Part shown: positions 33,419 through 46,700 of the stretch, in pieces | Layout: every line of letters starts with the position of its first letter | Numbering within the stretch: position 1 is the first letter of the stretch | Source: Dillenia suffruticosa | Lineage: Eukaryota; Streptophyta; Magnoliopsida; Dilleniales; Dilleniaceae | Direction of reading: 5' to 3' | DNA: 64,000 nt | Assembly (NCBI GenBank): GCA_033439265.1 | Contig: JAVTVX010000010.1 | Coordinates: 8,866,001 to 8,930,000 of the forward strand | Notes under the pieces: generated by a model | What the model saw: the letters and a program-made list of their open reading frames with translations, nothing else | The model's database searches: none | Told to the model about the DNA's origin: nothing | Position numbers and translations under genes: made by a program

Positions 33419-36104
33419 ATGATTGGTATTTCTTGGTTATATTCATTTTATGTGTGCATGTGTGTGGAGCGCCTCCCAGGTATCCGGGCCTAAAGTTTCA
33501 ATTGTCATGTCTCCCGTGGTGTTGAGGGAGTTTTTGATGGTGGTGTACATCCATGAACAGTCTTGTGTTATATAATAACATGTATCATTCTTTGATTTAA
33601 TTTCATTTGATTGTGCACGCACACTTTCTGCTTCCAATTTTCTTTCATGTGAACTTGCTTTAGTTTTGGGTTGCTGCTCTGCTCGACATACCTGCATGCA
33701 ATTATATTATATAATCGCTTCTAATATGATAGTGTAATTTTAGGTTTGGAGTTGCACTTTATACATTCATTTCTTTCCATTGTAAGTTTGTATTTTAAAT
33801 ATGTTTACACGAAATAGATACTCCTGTCCTGGCGGTAACTCTACCTTGTTCCTTTTCATAGGTTTGGAAATGTATGTTTGCTCGGCTATTTCTTCACATA
33901 TTGAGACGGGAAGTGTTATCTATAATGGATCATCAAAACTTTGAGATTGTCGATGAGTTTGTGAGATTAATTTGGTTGTGTGATTTGAGATTGAGATTTT
34001 AAGAAATAAATATTATTATTTTAGTGCTTCTCTTGTTCCTTCTCTTTAAAGTTGTCATTCCAGTGCTTCATAGAATCTAAAACATTTATTCGAACAATTA
34101 TCTTCTTTGCTTTGAATTAAGATCGTGTATATTTAATCCCCACAATTACATTAGCCTTGTGCACTGTCGTAATTCATATTTCTTGTTATGTTTTAAAAAT
34201 GTTTGCAGTTTCTTTGTTTTTTGGTTTGAATTTTTTCAGTTTCTTGTAGACATTAACATTTATATACTCATGTCATGTAATTTTAATAGCCATGCCCATG
34301 CCATGTTGTGTGTAACGTCTTTGAATTTTATTGCACAAAGAATGATTTCATAATTGTATGGAAGTTGCTGGCCAGTAGCTGCTACTTGACGTGTTTGTAT
34401 CTTGCCCTTAAGGCATTCAATTTCATACTTCATAACATGAAGGATCTGCTTGCTTTTGGTCCGAAGCCCTCTTTATTTGTGGTTAGATTTGGACATTTTG
34501 GTATTGACCATATTCCATCCTATATAGGTTGGAAGAGACATGGTACGGGCATATATTATTGGTGAAAAAAATATATATTTTAGAATGCAAGAACAGGTTG
34601 TGACAGGCCAATCTTCTCATAAGCTCCAGGTTTATTAGAACAGTTTGTTAACACCTTAGGACTAATTTGTTTTTTTTTTTTTTTTTTTTGTCTTGAAGGG
34701 GTGTATGTCTCACTAAGGCTGTGGTGGTCTGTATTTGTAGCTAACAATGTCTTGGTTTGGTTCTCTAATCTGCCTCTTGCTTTCCCAATAGACTCGGGAC
34801 CCAATACCACAACCCTGAGGCCCTGATGAGAAGCATGCATTCCATCATTTGGAGCACAATTCATAAATGACAGGTTTCTCTGCCTGACATTGCTTTAATT
34901 TTCGTTACAAGTTGCTATAGTCTCATTTATGTTGTTTACCTCAATGGTGTGGTTACACTGATTCTGGGACCACAAATTTGATGCACCACCTAGGTTTTTA
35001 AATTCCTTGTCACTAAGTTTTGGATTTTCTGTCTTCCTCCCGTTTTGTCTTTGTAACGGGGATATCAGGAAGAACCGTGAGAGAAACCTTGCAGTGCCAT
35101 ACTTTTTTCAGATCTTGTTCCACTCTATTATAAGCCACCAATATTTAAGGAAAGAAAATTGCAAAACTAATATTTTGAGTTGATAAAAACAACATATACA
35201 ATTTTTTGTGAGAGATTGATACAGGATCAGCACAAGGTAAATGATCCACAGGTAGTCACATACATATAACTGTTGGGTAATTTTTGTACCATGAACCTAA
35301 TGAAGTACAAGTTGTAGAGATTCTGGGCTTCAAACATCTAAAATGCATGTTGGGTTAATTCAGCACTGATGTTTAAATTACACAGCAATAAAAGAAATGA
35401 ACCTGGGGGCCAAAATCTTCTATTACTGTTACAATAAGGTAAAGGCCTACACAAATTCTTGAACCAAAATAATCTGAGTATACCCTTGGGTGGCTGGTCC
35501 CGGTTCTGCAGAACCAAGTTCAGGCTATAGTGAGAAGGAGAGTTCCCATTTTTTGAACCACGGACAACAAGAAGCATTTAATGGTGGTTAGGCTACAGCC
35601 ACCGTCTCATTCGAAGAAAATTCTGATCGTGGTTGCAATGAAAAAATTACATCAGGGATTGAGGACCAAGTTCAGTCCATGCTCCAAGTCATGTTTATAA
35701 GTGACTCGAATGAGACAAGACTAACATAAACCGTGTTGCGAGTTGGGGATTGGGATTGCTTTCTGGTGCGACTGGGTCAATATAAAATTGCCTGCAATTT
35801 GGACCTGATATTGGACTTGATATGATCATGTGATTTGTTTTGATAAATTTCAGGACCTGTTGATTTACATCAAGAAACCAACTTAAGTGCTGGTATACAA
35901 TGATGATTAATTCCAAGGACATCTGTTAAAACAATGGCAACAGAACATGAAAACAACACAGCAACAAAAATACAGGAGCGGAGCACAGGATGAACGCTGT
36001 TAACAGCTTTGAGGCGTGGGTCCTCAAGAGGAGACCCATGACTATTTCAGAAGTACGTGGATGGATAAGGTATCTGCAAGCCCTAAACTCCCTGAAACCG
36101 AAGA
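33419..36104. other. 3' flank of the WDR91-like gene and intergenic DNA
   Basis: The first few hundred bases are probably 3' UTR. A long T run lies at 34671-34690. No coding frame with a known domain was found. The boundary with the gypsy fragment to the right is abrupt near 36100. Confidence 0.5.
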
Positions 36105-38225
36105 TACAACGAAATGATTACCCTAAGTAAAGCATTAGGATCACGAGGGCATGCATTATCCATCCACGAAAAGGAACTCATAACAGTAGCAATGGCAGTG
36201 AAGAAATGGAAACACTACTCGGTGGGATACCATTTTGTAATCAAAACATATCATCAGAGCTTGAAATATCTCTTGGAGCAAAAGCTAACCAACACATTGC
36301 AACACAAAAGATTGACTAAACTATTGGGATTGGATTATGAAATACAATACAAGAAAGGGGTGGAGAATAAGGTAGCAGATGCCTTGTCTAGAAGGGAGTT
36401 CTCTGCAGAACAGCTACCAGAAGAAATACTGATGGCAACCACTTTACTCCAACCTCAATGGATAAAGGAAGTCATTCAGAGTTACAATAGTGATGCAGAG
36501 TGCTAAGCAATCATAGCCAAGTTAGTTCTGAAACCTGAGGAAGATGGGAAGTATCAATTTCATAGTGGAGTCCTTCGATATAAGAAGAAGAAATACATAG
36601 GAAGTGAGGCTCAACTAAGGACTAAAATAATTCAGTAGATGCATAGCTCTGCTATAGGTGGGCATTCAGGTCAGAAAGGGACATTGTAGAGAACCAAAGT
36701 TGTCTTTTACTGGCCAAACATGAAGGAGACTGTGATAAGATTTGTTAGGGAATGTGAGGTGTGTCAGAGAAATAAGCACGAAAACCTCCCTTATCCAGGT
36801 TTACTACAACTTCTTTCCATTCTTACACAAACTTGGTCTCACATTAGCATGGATTTTGTGGAGGGACTACCAGAGTCACAAGGCTTTGATACTATACTGG
36901 TGGTCATTGACAAACTGACCAAATTCAGTCACTTCTTGACTCTGAAACACCCTTACTGATGGAATTAATGCCCATGTTGGACACCATTGTGTATGAGGCA
37001 CAATTGAGAGAGAAGAAAATACATCTCTTTGAGAGAAAGGGCCAGAGAAATTTCGTAGAGAGATTGTCGTCTTTTTGTCACCGATTTTCAATTACGGTGT
37101 TGTGGTGCTGCGGTGATAGCTTCCCAACGGCGAGGTCGTTGGATCGAGATTCATGGTTTCTCGGATTTTTGAGATCTATTCATTGAGGTATGCCCGAAAA
37201 GCCTAACTGATTACGATTTCAAAAATTGATCACGTTTCTGCATGTGTGTGTGTATATAAATCCAACACTTACTCAATATTAGAAGTGGCTCGATTATTTG
37301 TGGATTCAGTTTATAAACTCCATGGACTTTCTGACTCCATCGTGACAAATCAAGACAAGATATTTACAAGTCTATTCTACCAGGAGCTATTCAGACTAGT
37401 AAGAAGTCAACTTAAGATGAGCAGTGCTTATTATCCCCAAACTGATGGGTAAAGTGAGAGACTTAATCAATGTTTGGAATGTTATCTAAAGTGTATGACT
37501 TCAGATAGGCCAGAATTGTGGTATAAGTGGCTAAGTTTGGCAAAATGATGGTACAACACCAGCTTTCATTCAAGTATCAAGATGTCTCCTTTTGAGGCAC
37601 TTTATGGTTATAAGCCAAAATCCATACCAGTAAGGCCTTATTTGGATACTACTACACCTGCAGCATCCAACTTTATTCATAATGGACAAGCTATGGTTCA
37701 GATCCTGTGTGAACATTTGGCTAAAGCTCAGAACAGGATGAAAGTCCAAGTTGATTGTAACAGAACTGAAAGGGAATTTGAGATAGGAGATATGCTATAT
37801 CTCAAGTTGCACCCTATAGACAGCACTCTGTAGAAGTAAGGAAACAACTGAAGTTATTCTCAAAATACTATAGGCCTTTTCCAGTCCTTGCTAAAGTAGG
37901 TAAAGTGGCTTATCGATTGCAACTCTCTCCTGGATCTAGACTCCATATGGTATTTCATGTTTCCCTCCTCAAAAAGAAGATATGTCCTACTTAATCCACT
38001 ATGCAAACTCTACCCTTGGTAGGAGCTGATAGGCAGATTATGGTGAAAACTAAAACAGTTCTAAAAAGAAGAGTTATCCTGCGGGACAACAAGCCAGTAA
38101 ACTAATGGTTGATTAGGTGGGTGAATTTAAGTCAAGAAGAATCCATTTGGGAGGACATGAGTTTTGTTAAAGCTCAATTTCCTAATTTTCAACATCGAGG
38201 ACAAGGTTTTTGTTCAAAGGAGGGG
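36105..38225 (+). pseudogene. Ty3-gypsy chromovirus pol fragment, broken
   Basis: Begins abruptly inside the RNase H domain (36114-36450, with a LSIHEKELITV segment and KGVENKVADALSRR). The integrase follows: zinc-finger region 36640-36790, then the core with SHISMDFVEGLP near 36840 and VTNQDKIF near 37345. A chromodomain-like end lies at about 38080-38190 (WVNLSQEESIWED). Gag, protease and the reverse transcriptase core are missing. In-frame stops occur, for example near 36636, 36689 and after YYPQTDG at about 37450. The integrase is also split by a 311-bp insertion (36957-37267). Non-functional. Confidence 0.88.
36957..37267. mobile_element. Solo LTR nested in the gypsy integrase
   Basis: A 311-bp insert with TG..CA ends (TGATGG at the left, CCAACA at the right). 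It is flanked by the 5-bp direct repeat CTTAC (36952-36956 and 37268-37272). Removing the insert and one repeat copy lets the integrase frame continue without a shift, which shows it is a precise later insertion. The length, ends and 5-bp duplication fit a solo LTR left by LTR-LTR recombination; the parent family is not identified. Confidence 0.8.
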
Positions 38226-38227
38226 AA

Positions 38228-38572
38228 TAATCGGTCTTCATAAGCTCCTAAAGAAGAAGGCTAGTATGCAACAGTTTCGACAACTCCAATCATCAGATAG
38301 TTAGCTTAATTGTAAGAGGAAAATGGGGTTGTTAGGTTGTTAGGTAGTTGTACTTTAGAGCAAAGAAGTTAGTAGGAGGTGTAGTCGGTGGAGATAGTTA
38401 ATTCATAACTCCAAATGTCTATAAAAGAAAGTGCAGGCAAGAACAGAGAATAGAATTCGATTGATAGCAATTGTCCCTTCTCTCTCTCTCCTTCCTTCTC
38501 TCTCCTTACCTCTCCTTTTCGTTTTATTACACGTTACTTCCTTCTTCTGTATACTGATATCTATCAACAGAG
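38228..38572 (+). repeat. Putative 3' LTR of the gypsy fragment
   Basis: Follows a purine-rich CAAAGGAGGGGAA at 38215-38227, where a polypurine tract is expected after the chromodomain. It has a TATA-like TCTATAAAAG near 38418 and a CT-rich part downstream, and may end at ATCAACA near 38570. No matching 5' LTR was found in the window, so the ends are uncertain. Confidence 0.4.
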
Positions 38573-38639
38573 AGAAGAAATTCACTTCTACAAACAAACT
38601 TGTCGGACACTATCTGAAGATTTGACTTATTGAAGAGAC

Positions 38640-40600
38640 CCAAATCAACTTATCCTTAAGGTTGTAACAGTGTTTGAGTGTCCAACCCAAGATACAATGT
38701 TAATTAGTTAATCAGTCAAAAAAACAAAAGATGTGATAAAAATAGTTAAACTGTATAGAATTGCAATAACCTTTAACCGTGAAGCCATAAGGCAGAAATC
38801 GATTATATAGGTATGAGTGCCCATACATGTACACGTGATGGCACGAATAACCTCGCTCTTTCCCCCTCTGATCGTCTCCTTCTCCTGCTCTCCCCCCGCC
38901 CCCCCTCCATCGATCTCTCCCCCTTTGTTAGTCAACATTAAAAAAACCCCACACACAACAACCATCACACCTAATCAAAACAACCATCATCATCCACCAA
39001 AAAAGGAAAAAAGAGGAAAAAAAGCTTGCCGGAAAGTATGAAAAAAAATCAGAGAGGAGACAAAGAGTTTACCTCGTTGCTTAAAATGTGGTCGCCGAAA
39101 AAATATAAACCTGGACAACAGAGAACAAAAACACAAATGAGGTCGCCGGATTTAGCAGTACGCAAAACAAAATTATAATAAAAAAATTGTTACATTCATA
39201 CAAGGTCGCGAGAAAAAATGCAGAAAAAATAATTTAACATTAAACCCACTGTACTCGCCGGAAAAATACAGAACAGACTCATTTCAAAAAAAAAAAAAAT
39301 TACAGGAAATAATGGCCGCTTCCTTCCCGGAGATAACTTATCAATAAAAAAAAATTACCTTTTGCTTCTTTCTCACCGAAAGATCTCGTTGTCAGAGATC
39401 TTTTTCATGGGTTTTGGTCGGGGGAGGCAAAATGTCGGCACGGCCTAGGGTTTTCGTCGAACAATGTCGGATCAGGGCTTTAAAAACGAGAGAGTTTTAT
39501 AATCCAAAAGTCGATATTGGAGAAAACGACTTTAAACACGATGTCTCTCATATCGACTCAACATCAGTCTGGGATTGAAATATATTCTCTGTGAACTGGA
39601 TTTCCGTGAAATCGGCTTTAAAGTTGTTCCCAAAGAAATCAACTTCTATTTTTTTCTCCCTCACAGTCGGGCTGACCAGACACTATTTGAAATCGATTCA
39701 GAGACTTCCTACTTTGGGAAAAAAAAGGCCGCATTTCTCAAATTTTTTGTAATTTTCCTAATATTTTCAAAAATAACCGTTCAATTTCCTGAATATCAAT
39801 TTAAAAATTATTTTTAACTAATCAGATTTTTTTTGTTGTGTAAATAGATATTTGCGATCAATTAATATTTGAGTTTAACACGACTAATTTAATCGAGTAT
39901 TATAAATTCATTAAATCATTGACTCTTTCAATATTTTTAATTTTATTTTTAAAATTCAAATTGAAACATTTTGTTCAATATTTATATTTTTATTTTTTAA
40001 AATTTGAATTAAAAAATTTGATTAAAAAGATTTAACATTCAACCATAACATCAATACCAATCAAGCTCTTTTAATTATTACTTTAAAAACCTAATTTTAA
40101 CCTATCCAAAATCGAGCATTTTTCACATTTTCCCTTTCCCCCAATTTGATGTACATCAACCTTAAGACACAATATTAATTGGCTTGGGACGAAACCAGGA
40201 TGGGCTCCCCAAGGGGGACGAGCACACCAAACAAGTGGCCAAACATTGGAAGTTGTGTCCTAAATTGACAGAGACAAGTCAAAATTTTAAATGCTTATCG
40301 TGCTGGAGTATATATCTTGATCAAAGTAAGTTGCCAACTCAATTTACCTAATACAACAAAATGTCTGGTAAAAACCAATTTGCTTCATTTAATATACAAG
40401 AAAAAGTAATTTATTTAATTAAGCATGATAAAATTTTATAAAAATTTAAACTTTTTTATTTAAAATATATTTAAATTTTAATAATTATAATTTTTTTAGT
40501 GATTGTCGGGGATTTATTAAATGAATTTTTAAGCATAATGTTTAAATTCATCCTTTATCTAGCAAAATGGTTGGGTTTATTTTGGAGAGCAGACCACTTG
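38640..40600. other. Intergenic DNA, no gene established
   Basis: Contains a C-rich stretch (38886-38906) and a loose repetition of GTCGCCGG-like words at 39090-39260. Near 39375-39411 on the minus strand an ATG is followed by ten sense codons and a GTGAG donor-like site, but no continuation was found. From 39840 the DNA is very AT-rich, with a copy of the TTTGATTAAAAA dispersed motif near 40000-40045. Confidence 0.45.
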
Positions 40601-40614
40601 TGTTGTGGAGAAAA

Positions 40615-40630
40615 GAAACGACGTCGTTTC
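40615..40630. promoter_or_regulatory. Perfect 16-nt palindrome with ACGT core
   Basis: GAAACGACGTCGTTTC reads the same on both strands and is centred on GACGTC, a bZIP-type ACGT core. It lies about 340 bp before the pyruvate kinase ATG. A regulatory role is inferred only. Confidence 0.45.
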
Positions 40631-40930
40631 CACATTGAAATTAATTCCTTGTACGGCCCAGTGTTGCCTTTGTCAAAATCGATAATTCCAAAATGCCCTA
40701 AAAATTCCAACCGTTTTGATCAAAAAGGACATCTCACAATCAAACGCAAAACCAAACGAAACCTACCCTCCTACACCTCTCTCTCTCTCTCTCTTCCTTC
40801 CGATACAAACGAAGCGGCTTCTCTTTTTTCCTCTCGACTTCCGCCCAATTAAGGGCCTATTTAGTCACAGTTCACTTTACATTCACGCTTGTTAAACCTC
40901 TTCTCTGCTCACAAGCACCTTTCACGTGTA

Positions 40931-40935
<5 letters not shown>

Positions 40936-40965
<30 letters not shown>
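40936..40965 (+). repeat. (CT)n microsatellite in the pyruvate kinase 5' leader
   Basis: About fifteen CT units ending six bases before the ATG at 40971. A second, shorter CT run lies at about 40776-40794. CT-rich leaders are frequent in plant genes. Confidence 0.9.
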
Positions 40966-40968
<3 letters not shown>

Positions 40969-40970
40969 CA

Positions 40971-43732
40971 ATGGCTCAAGTTGTACTTTCTGGTTCAGTT
41001 CACAGGTGCTTTTCTAGCCCTAGTTCTGGATCTGCAACCTCCAAACTCGATAATCTCATTCCCTCAAGCTTTTCCTCAAAATTTTCTGTTCCTAAAGCAA
41101 AGAGAAGTGATGGAGTTCGCAGAAGCACTTCAATTGTAGCGAAGAGATCTGCGAGAGCCGAGCCTGATGTTCTTCCAGTTTCTCCTGAAGACTTGCCTGA
41201 GGTCATCTATTGCTTTTAATTGTTGCTTGAATCTTTCTTTTTGGGTAAAATTTGGGTGTTTGATTGAGTCTGTTTTGCATCTGCTTTTGATTCGTCGATT
41301 GTGTGACCTTTTGGAGACAATTTTGCAGTTTTAATTCCTAAGTGGTTGAGAGATTTTGTTGTTTTAGCTATTTGATTTCATTTCTAGGGCTTTGGATTAC
41401 TGTAGTGTCTCTATTCTTGAAATCACGTGCTAGTGTTCTGGTCTGAAAATTTATTGGGCAATCTTCGGTTTATTACTATTGTTCCTTAATTCTATGGACG
41501 ATGTTTTTGTTTCATTATTATGCAAAATTTTAGCTTGAAACTTAATTGATGGATTCGTTGCGCGATTAGTTTGTCGCCAAAATGAAAATCATGTAGGCAA
41601 GGTCTAAGGTTCACTTATTGGATACTAGGAAGGTTTTGAGCCCACATACTGGATTTTCCTGATGTTTTTTGGTTCCATTATTAAACGAAATTTTAAACTG
41701 CATTGCATGATTAATTTATCGCAAAATGAAAATCATGATCAACAAGTATAGGTAAGGTCTAAGGTAAAATATCGGGTACTAGGTGGGTTTTGAGCCCACA
41801 TTGGATTTGTCCAATGTGTTTGCCCACTGTGGGTGGGTGTGGGGCTATTGTGCATGTCCAATGGGTTTAATGCTGCATAAGTGAATGATGGTTGAGGTTC
41901 CTAATCAAAAGAGAAATATATATATATATATATATATGGAGTAGACAATAAATGAATTTGATAATCTGTTGAGAGTGGATTTATTTTCCCAGGTCCCTCA
42001 TACAATTATGTTGTATAATTTCATGCACATGGATTACATATCAATGGCATTGGTGCAATTATTTGGTCATTTTGTGCACATATGAGAGAACTTTGTGGGT
42101 GTTCATTGTTTTCTTGTTGCTTATTTGGATCAGACAGATGAGCAGCCGCGGCATTTGCGAGGGATTCAGCAGCTTAGCGACACAGCAGTCGCCATGTGGT
42201 CAAAGCCAACTGTTCGACGCAAGACAAAGATTGTCTGCACGATTGGTCCTTCTACCAACACCCGGGAGATGATATGGAAGCTGGCTGAGGCTGGAATGAA
42301 TGTTGTGAGATTGAACATGTCTCATGGAGATCATGCATCCCATCAAAAGGTTATTGATTTGGTGAAAGAATATAATGCACACAACAAGGACAATGTCATT
42401 GCTATCATGCTCGACACCAAGGCATGTTATCTCAACTTGCAGGAAATTCATCTTCTTGATTTTGTCCTCTTAACCCCAATTTTTAACTAATAAGTGTCCG
42501 CATACTGAATTTCTAAATCTTTTTTTTTATTTCTTGTTAAGTTCTGACTTTATTTATACTTTCTGTATATTACTTTGTTTCATATTATATTTTCTTCTCA
42601 AAATCTCATGCTTTTATTTGTATTTTTGTGTGTGTTTCAGGGACCTGAGGTTAGGAGTGGAGATTTGCCACAACCAATCATGTTGACCTCTGGCCAGGAA
42701 TTCACTTTTACAATTCAAAGAGGTGTTGGCACTGCTGACTGTGTGAGTGTTAATTATGATGATTTTGTCAATGATGTTGAAGTGGGTGACATGCTTCTTG
42801 TTGATGGTAAGCTGAGTGAATCCTTATGTCACCCATTGTTGCTCATGATAGAAATAGATTGGTTACCATCTTCATGTTGTTGTTAAATATCTGATTGTCT
42901 GGACCATAAACATGATTAAAAAAACTCCCTGCCATTACATGAATCACTTTCTTCTGTTTTTGCTACTAGGTGGAATGATGTCACTTATGGTGAAGTCCAA
43001 AACAGCCGATTCAGTTAAATGTGAAGTTGTTGATGGAGGAGAGCTCAAATCTAGACGGCATTTAAATGTTCGAGGAAAGAGTGCTACATTGCCATCTATC
43101 ACAGGTTTCCTAGAACTCTCTCTCTCTCTCTCTCTCTCTCCTCTCCCTTTCTTTTTACTCTTGGATACAATGTACTTAAAGACTTTTCTTCTCTCTATGG
43201 AAGAGATTTTATGGACACTTCTAACCATGATGACCATTCACATTCATTGCTGCAGATAAAGACTGGGATGATATCAAATTTGGAGTTGACAATCAAGTTG
43301 ATTTCTATGCTGTTTCCTTTGTCAAAGATGCAAAAGTGGTCCACGAGTTGAAGAATTATCTGCAAAGTAATTACTTCAGATATTCTTTTTTAACATCATT
43401 CAGCATTAGTGGTTAACGAGAGAATGAATTGCTTTTTTAATTGTAGCTGCCTTTTAAGTTTAAAGTTTCTTTATTGATAGCCGTTTTAAATTATTTTTGC
43501 AGGTTGTAATGCAGATATCCATGTAATTGTGAAAATTGAGAGTGCTGACTCTATACCGAATCTGCACTCAATTATTACTGCCTCTGATGGGGTGATTACC
43601 TAATCACTAAATTGAAGTTGCTGCTCTGTGTTTGATACCGCATGTTGACCTTACTTTCCTTATTCAATGTTTGCTTTATATATTCTAATTTACTTTAATG
43701 TACGATAATTTTCTCATTGCTGGTAGAGTAAT

Positions 43733-43776
<44 letters not shown>

Positions 43777-46700
43777 ATTGGGACTTGTTGCTTCCTACCG
43801 TGATGTAGAGAAACCAAGGAAAACTGAAATGCTTCTGAATTTGTAAAAAGGAACATCCATTTAGCTCTGACCATGATTTTGGCAGATATTAGAATTTTGT
43901 GGACCATGTAATTTACCCTGTTACTCGTGAAATACCCAAAAGCTTAAGTTACTTGGGATTTTCCTGTTCAGGCGATGGTTGCCAGAGGAGATCTTGGTGC
44001 TGAGCTTCCTATTGAGGAGGTTCCTTTGTTGCAGGTACTTTTGATCTTAAATTACTGAATTGGTTCTTAAGGATGATAAATTCAATATTCTCGACACTTC
44101 ATAATTGCCAATGATAATTTTTTTTTTTTTAATCACAAATCATAATTGAGCATATGTAGGAAGAAATAATCAGGATTTGTCGTAGCATGGGAAAGGCTGT
44201 TATTGTGGCAACAAATATGTTGGAAAGTATGATTGTTCATCCGACACCAACCAGAGCAGAAGTATCCGACATCGCCATTGCTGTTCGAGAGGGTGCTGAT
44301 GCAGTTATGCTCTCTGGTGAAACTGCTCATGGAAAGTAAGCTTTTTCTCTAGTTTCTAGTCAAAGCCTGGTGTGTGTTGGAACAATCCAAGAAATTTTGC
44401 ATTCTGAGCCTGAAAGAACATTGATTGGACCTACTTTTTTTTTCTTAATCTTTTGATAATATGATATGTTGTTCTTGTGGTTGGGGTCAAGTGAGGACGT
44501 CAGAAGAAATTATTTGTCTCACTTAGAATGGAAATAAGCAGCAGATATTATGCCGGTAGATATACAATAAAAGTGCATATACATATATGTTATTATATAT
44601 GCATGGATAGTTTAGGGAGATGCCCAATATGTCATGATAACTACTAAAAGGTGCAGCTGGATTTCCAATTTTGTGGACACCTGAGAAATAGCCTCTATCG
44701 ACTGATTCACAATTTTGTCACGAGGAAACTTCATGTTGGTTGATGTTACATTAGTGGAGATCTTGAGAATCCTTTAGGAACCTAAAAATGAATTATAGGC
44801 TTTTATCTACATGAAATTGATGAGTTTTAACTATATATATACACATTCACATACATATATACATATCATATGTAAATAAATATCTTGACATAATTGACCT
44901 TCACCATCTTGCAGATTTCCGCTAAAAGCTGTGAAAGTCATGCACACTGTTGCCTTGCGAACAGAAGCAACAATTGCTGGTGGGCAAACACCACCCAACC
45001 TTGGTCAAGCCTTCAAGGTTTTCTCACTTCTACAGAGCTCATATTTCATTAAAGTTTTACATGCAAATGGAAGAAAAACTATATGCATTGATAGCATAGA
45101 ACAGTCACTTTAAGCTTTTTGTTCTCTGTAGAATCATACGAGCGAAATGTTTGCTTTCCATGCAACTATGATGTCTAACACGCTTGGAACATCAATTGTG
45201 GTCTTCACAAGAACTGGCTTCATGGCCATCCTACTGAGCCATTATCGACCTTCTGGCACCATATTTGCCTTTACAAATGAGTAAGTATTGACATTTTAAC
45301 TAGCTCATCCTTTATGGTTACAAAGAGAATTCAAGCCGGATTGTCAGGGCAGTGGCTGTCTTTATTGTGCTTATGCATGACACACATACTTGCTATTTTG
45401 AAAATTGATACACATGTTTGGCTCATAGAAAGATTGTCTGTCTTTATTGTGCCTATGCATGACGCACCTCCTTGCTATTCTGAAAATCTATGCACTGGTT
45501 TGGTTTATAGAAAGACGGAACTTTTATCTGCATCGTATATACAGCATGTCGCCCTCCAAATTGTTGTGGAAAATCCTTGAAGCATGAGAACTGAATTTAA
45601 ACTATATTTATCTGGAAATTGCTGAGGTTGGTAAAAGTCAAGAAATTGTCATATTCAAGAATGAAGACAAATTGCTTTAGTATTGTCAAATGTCTTAAAA
45701 AGCTTAGCAACTGATGAATCTCAATTTTGGTGTTGTAGGGAGAGAATACGACAGAGATTGGCATTGTACCAAGGAGTATGTCCTATATACATGCAGTTCT
45801 CAGATGATGCTGAAGAAACATTTGCAGTTGCATTATCATTGTTGAAGGCAAGTGTGTTCAATATTTACTCATACATTGTTTTATGAGGAGGGGTGTGTAT
45901 AAGGCAGTTTGGATTGGTTTTAAGAATAGACTCGAACCAAACTATACTTGATCGATTCCACAAAATTTAAAACTAAACTGAACTAATAACATGGACCAAA
46001 CCAACTAAATCAAATCATATATAGAACTACGTTGGTTTAATTTGGTCCATGAGTTCTTTTATCTGAAATATTTTATGATATAATTTTTATCATAATTTTT
46101 TAAATAATTAATAATTTTATAATTTCATTAGGAAATTATAAAATAAAATTTTCAAAACATTAAAAATTTAATTATCACAATGCCAAAATGCACAAAATAT
46201 TCTAACAAAAACATAAGGTAGTTGTAACTATAATTATTAATTATAGAGAGTAGCTCACGCATGAAACGAAATAAACATAGATACTTCAAATACAAATAGT
46301 CATGCTCTTTTTCATAAGGGTTTCATGAAGTTAAAAACTGAATTATGGTAGGTGGAAGGAGTTGGCTGGAGCTAATTGTAGAGATATGGAAAATAAAAAC
46401 ATATTAGGTTAACTGAGAGTAAGTGGGTGATGGAAAGTAATTGCACTTGGTAATGTAAAAAGGTATGAAATGAAAGTAAATCTTTATATTACTATTTATT
46501 GATCTGTTTGGTTCAATTTGTTAAGAGTTTTAAATTTTTCTAACAATATGAGAGTTTAACAAATAACCTACAGCAAACCGCACTTGCGGTCTTTTGAAAT
46601 CGATCCGAAGCTAGCAGTTAGGTTTTGCTTAATATGTTCATTCAGCTTGGTTTAGTTTCTGCACACCCCTATTTAACAGGCATTGATTAAGATGTGTGGA

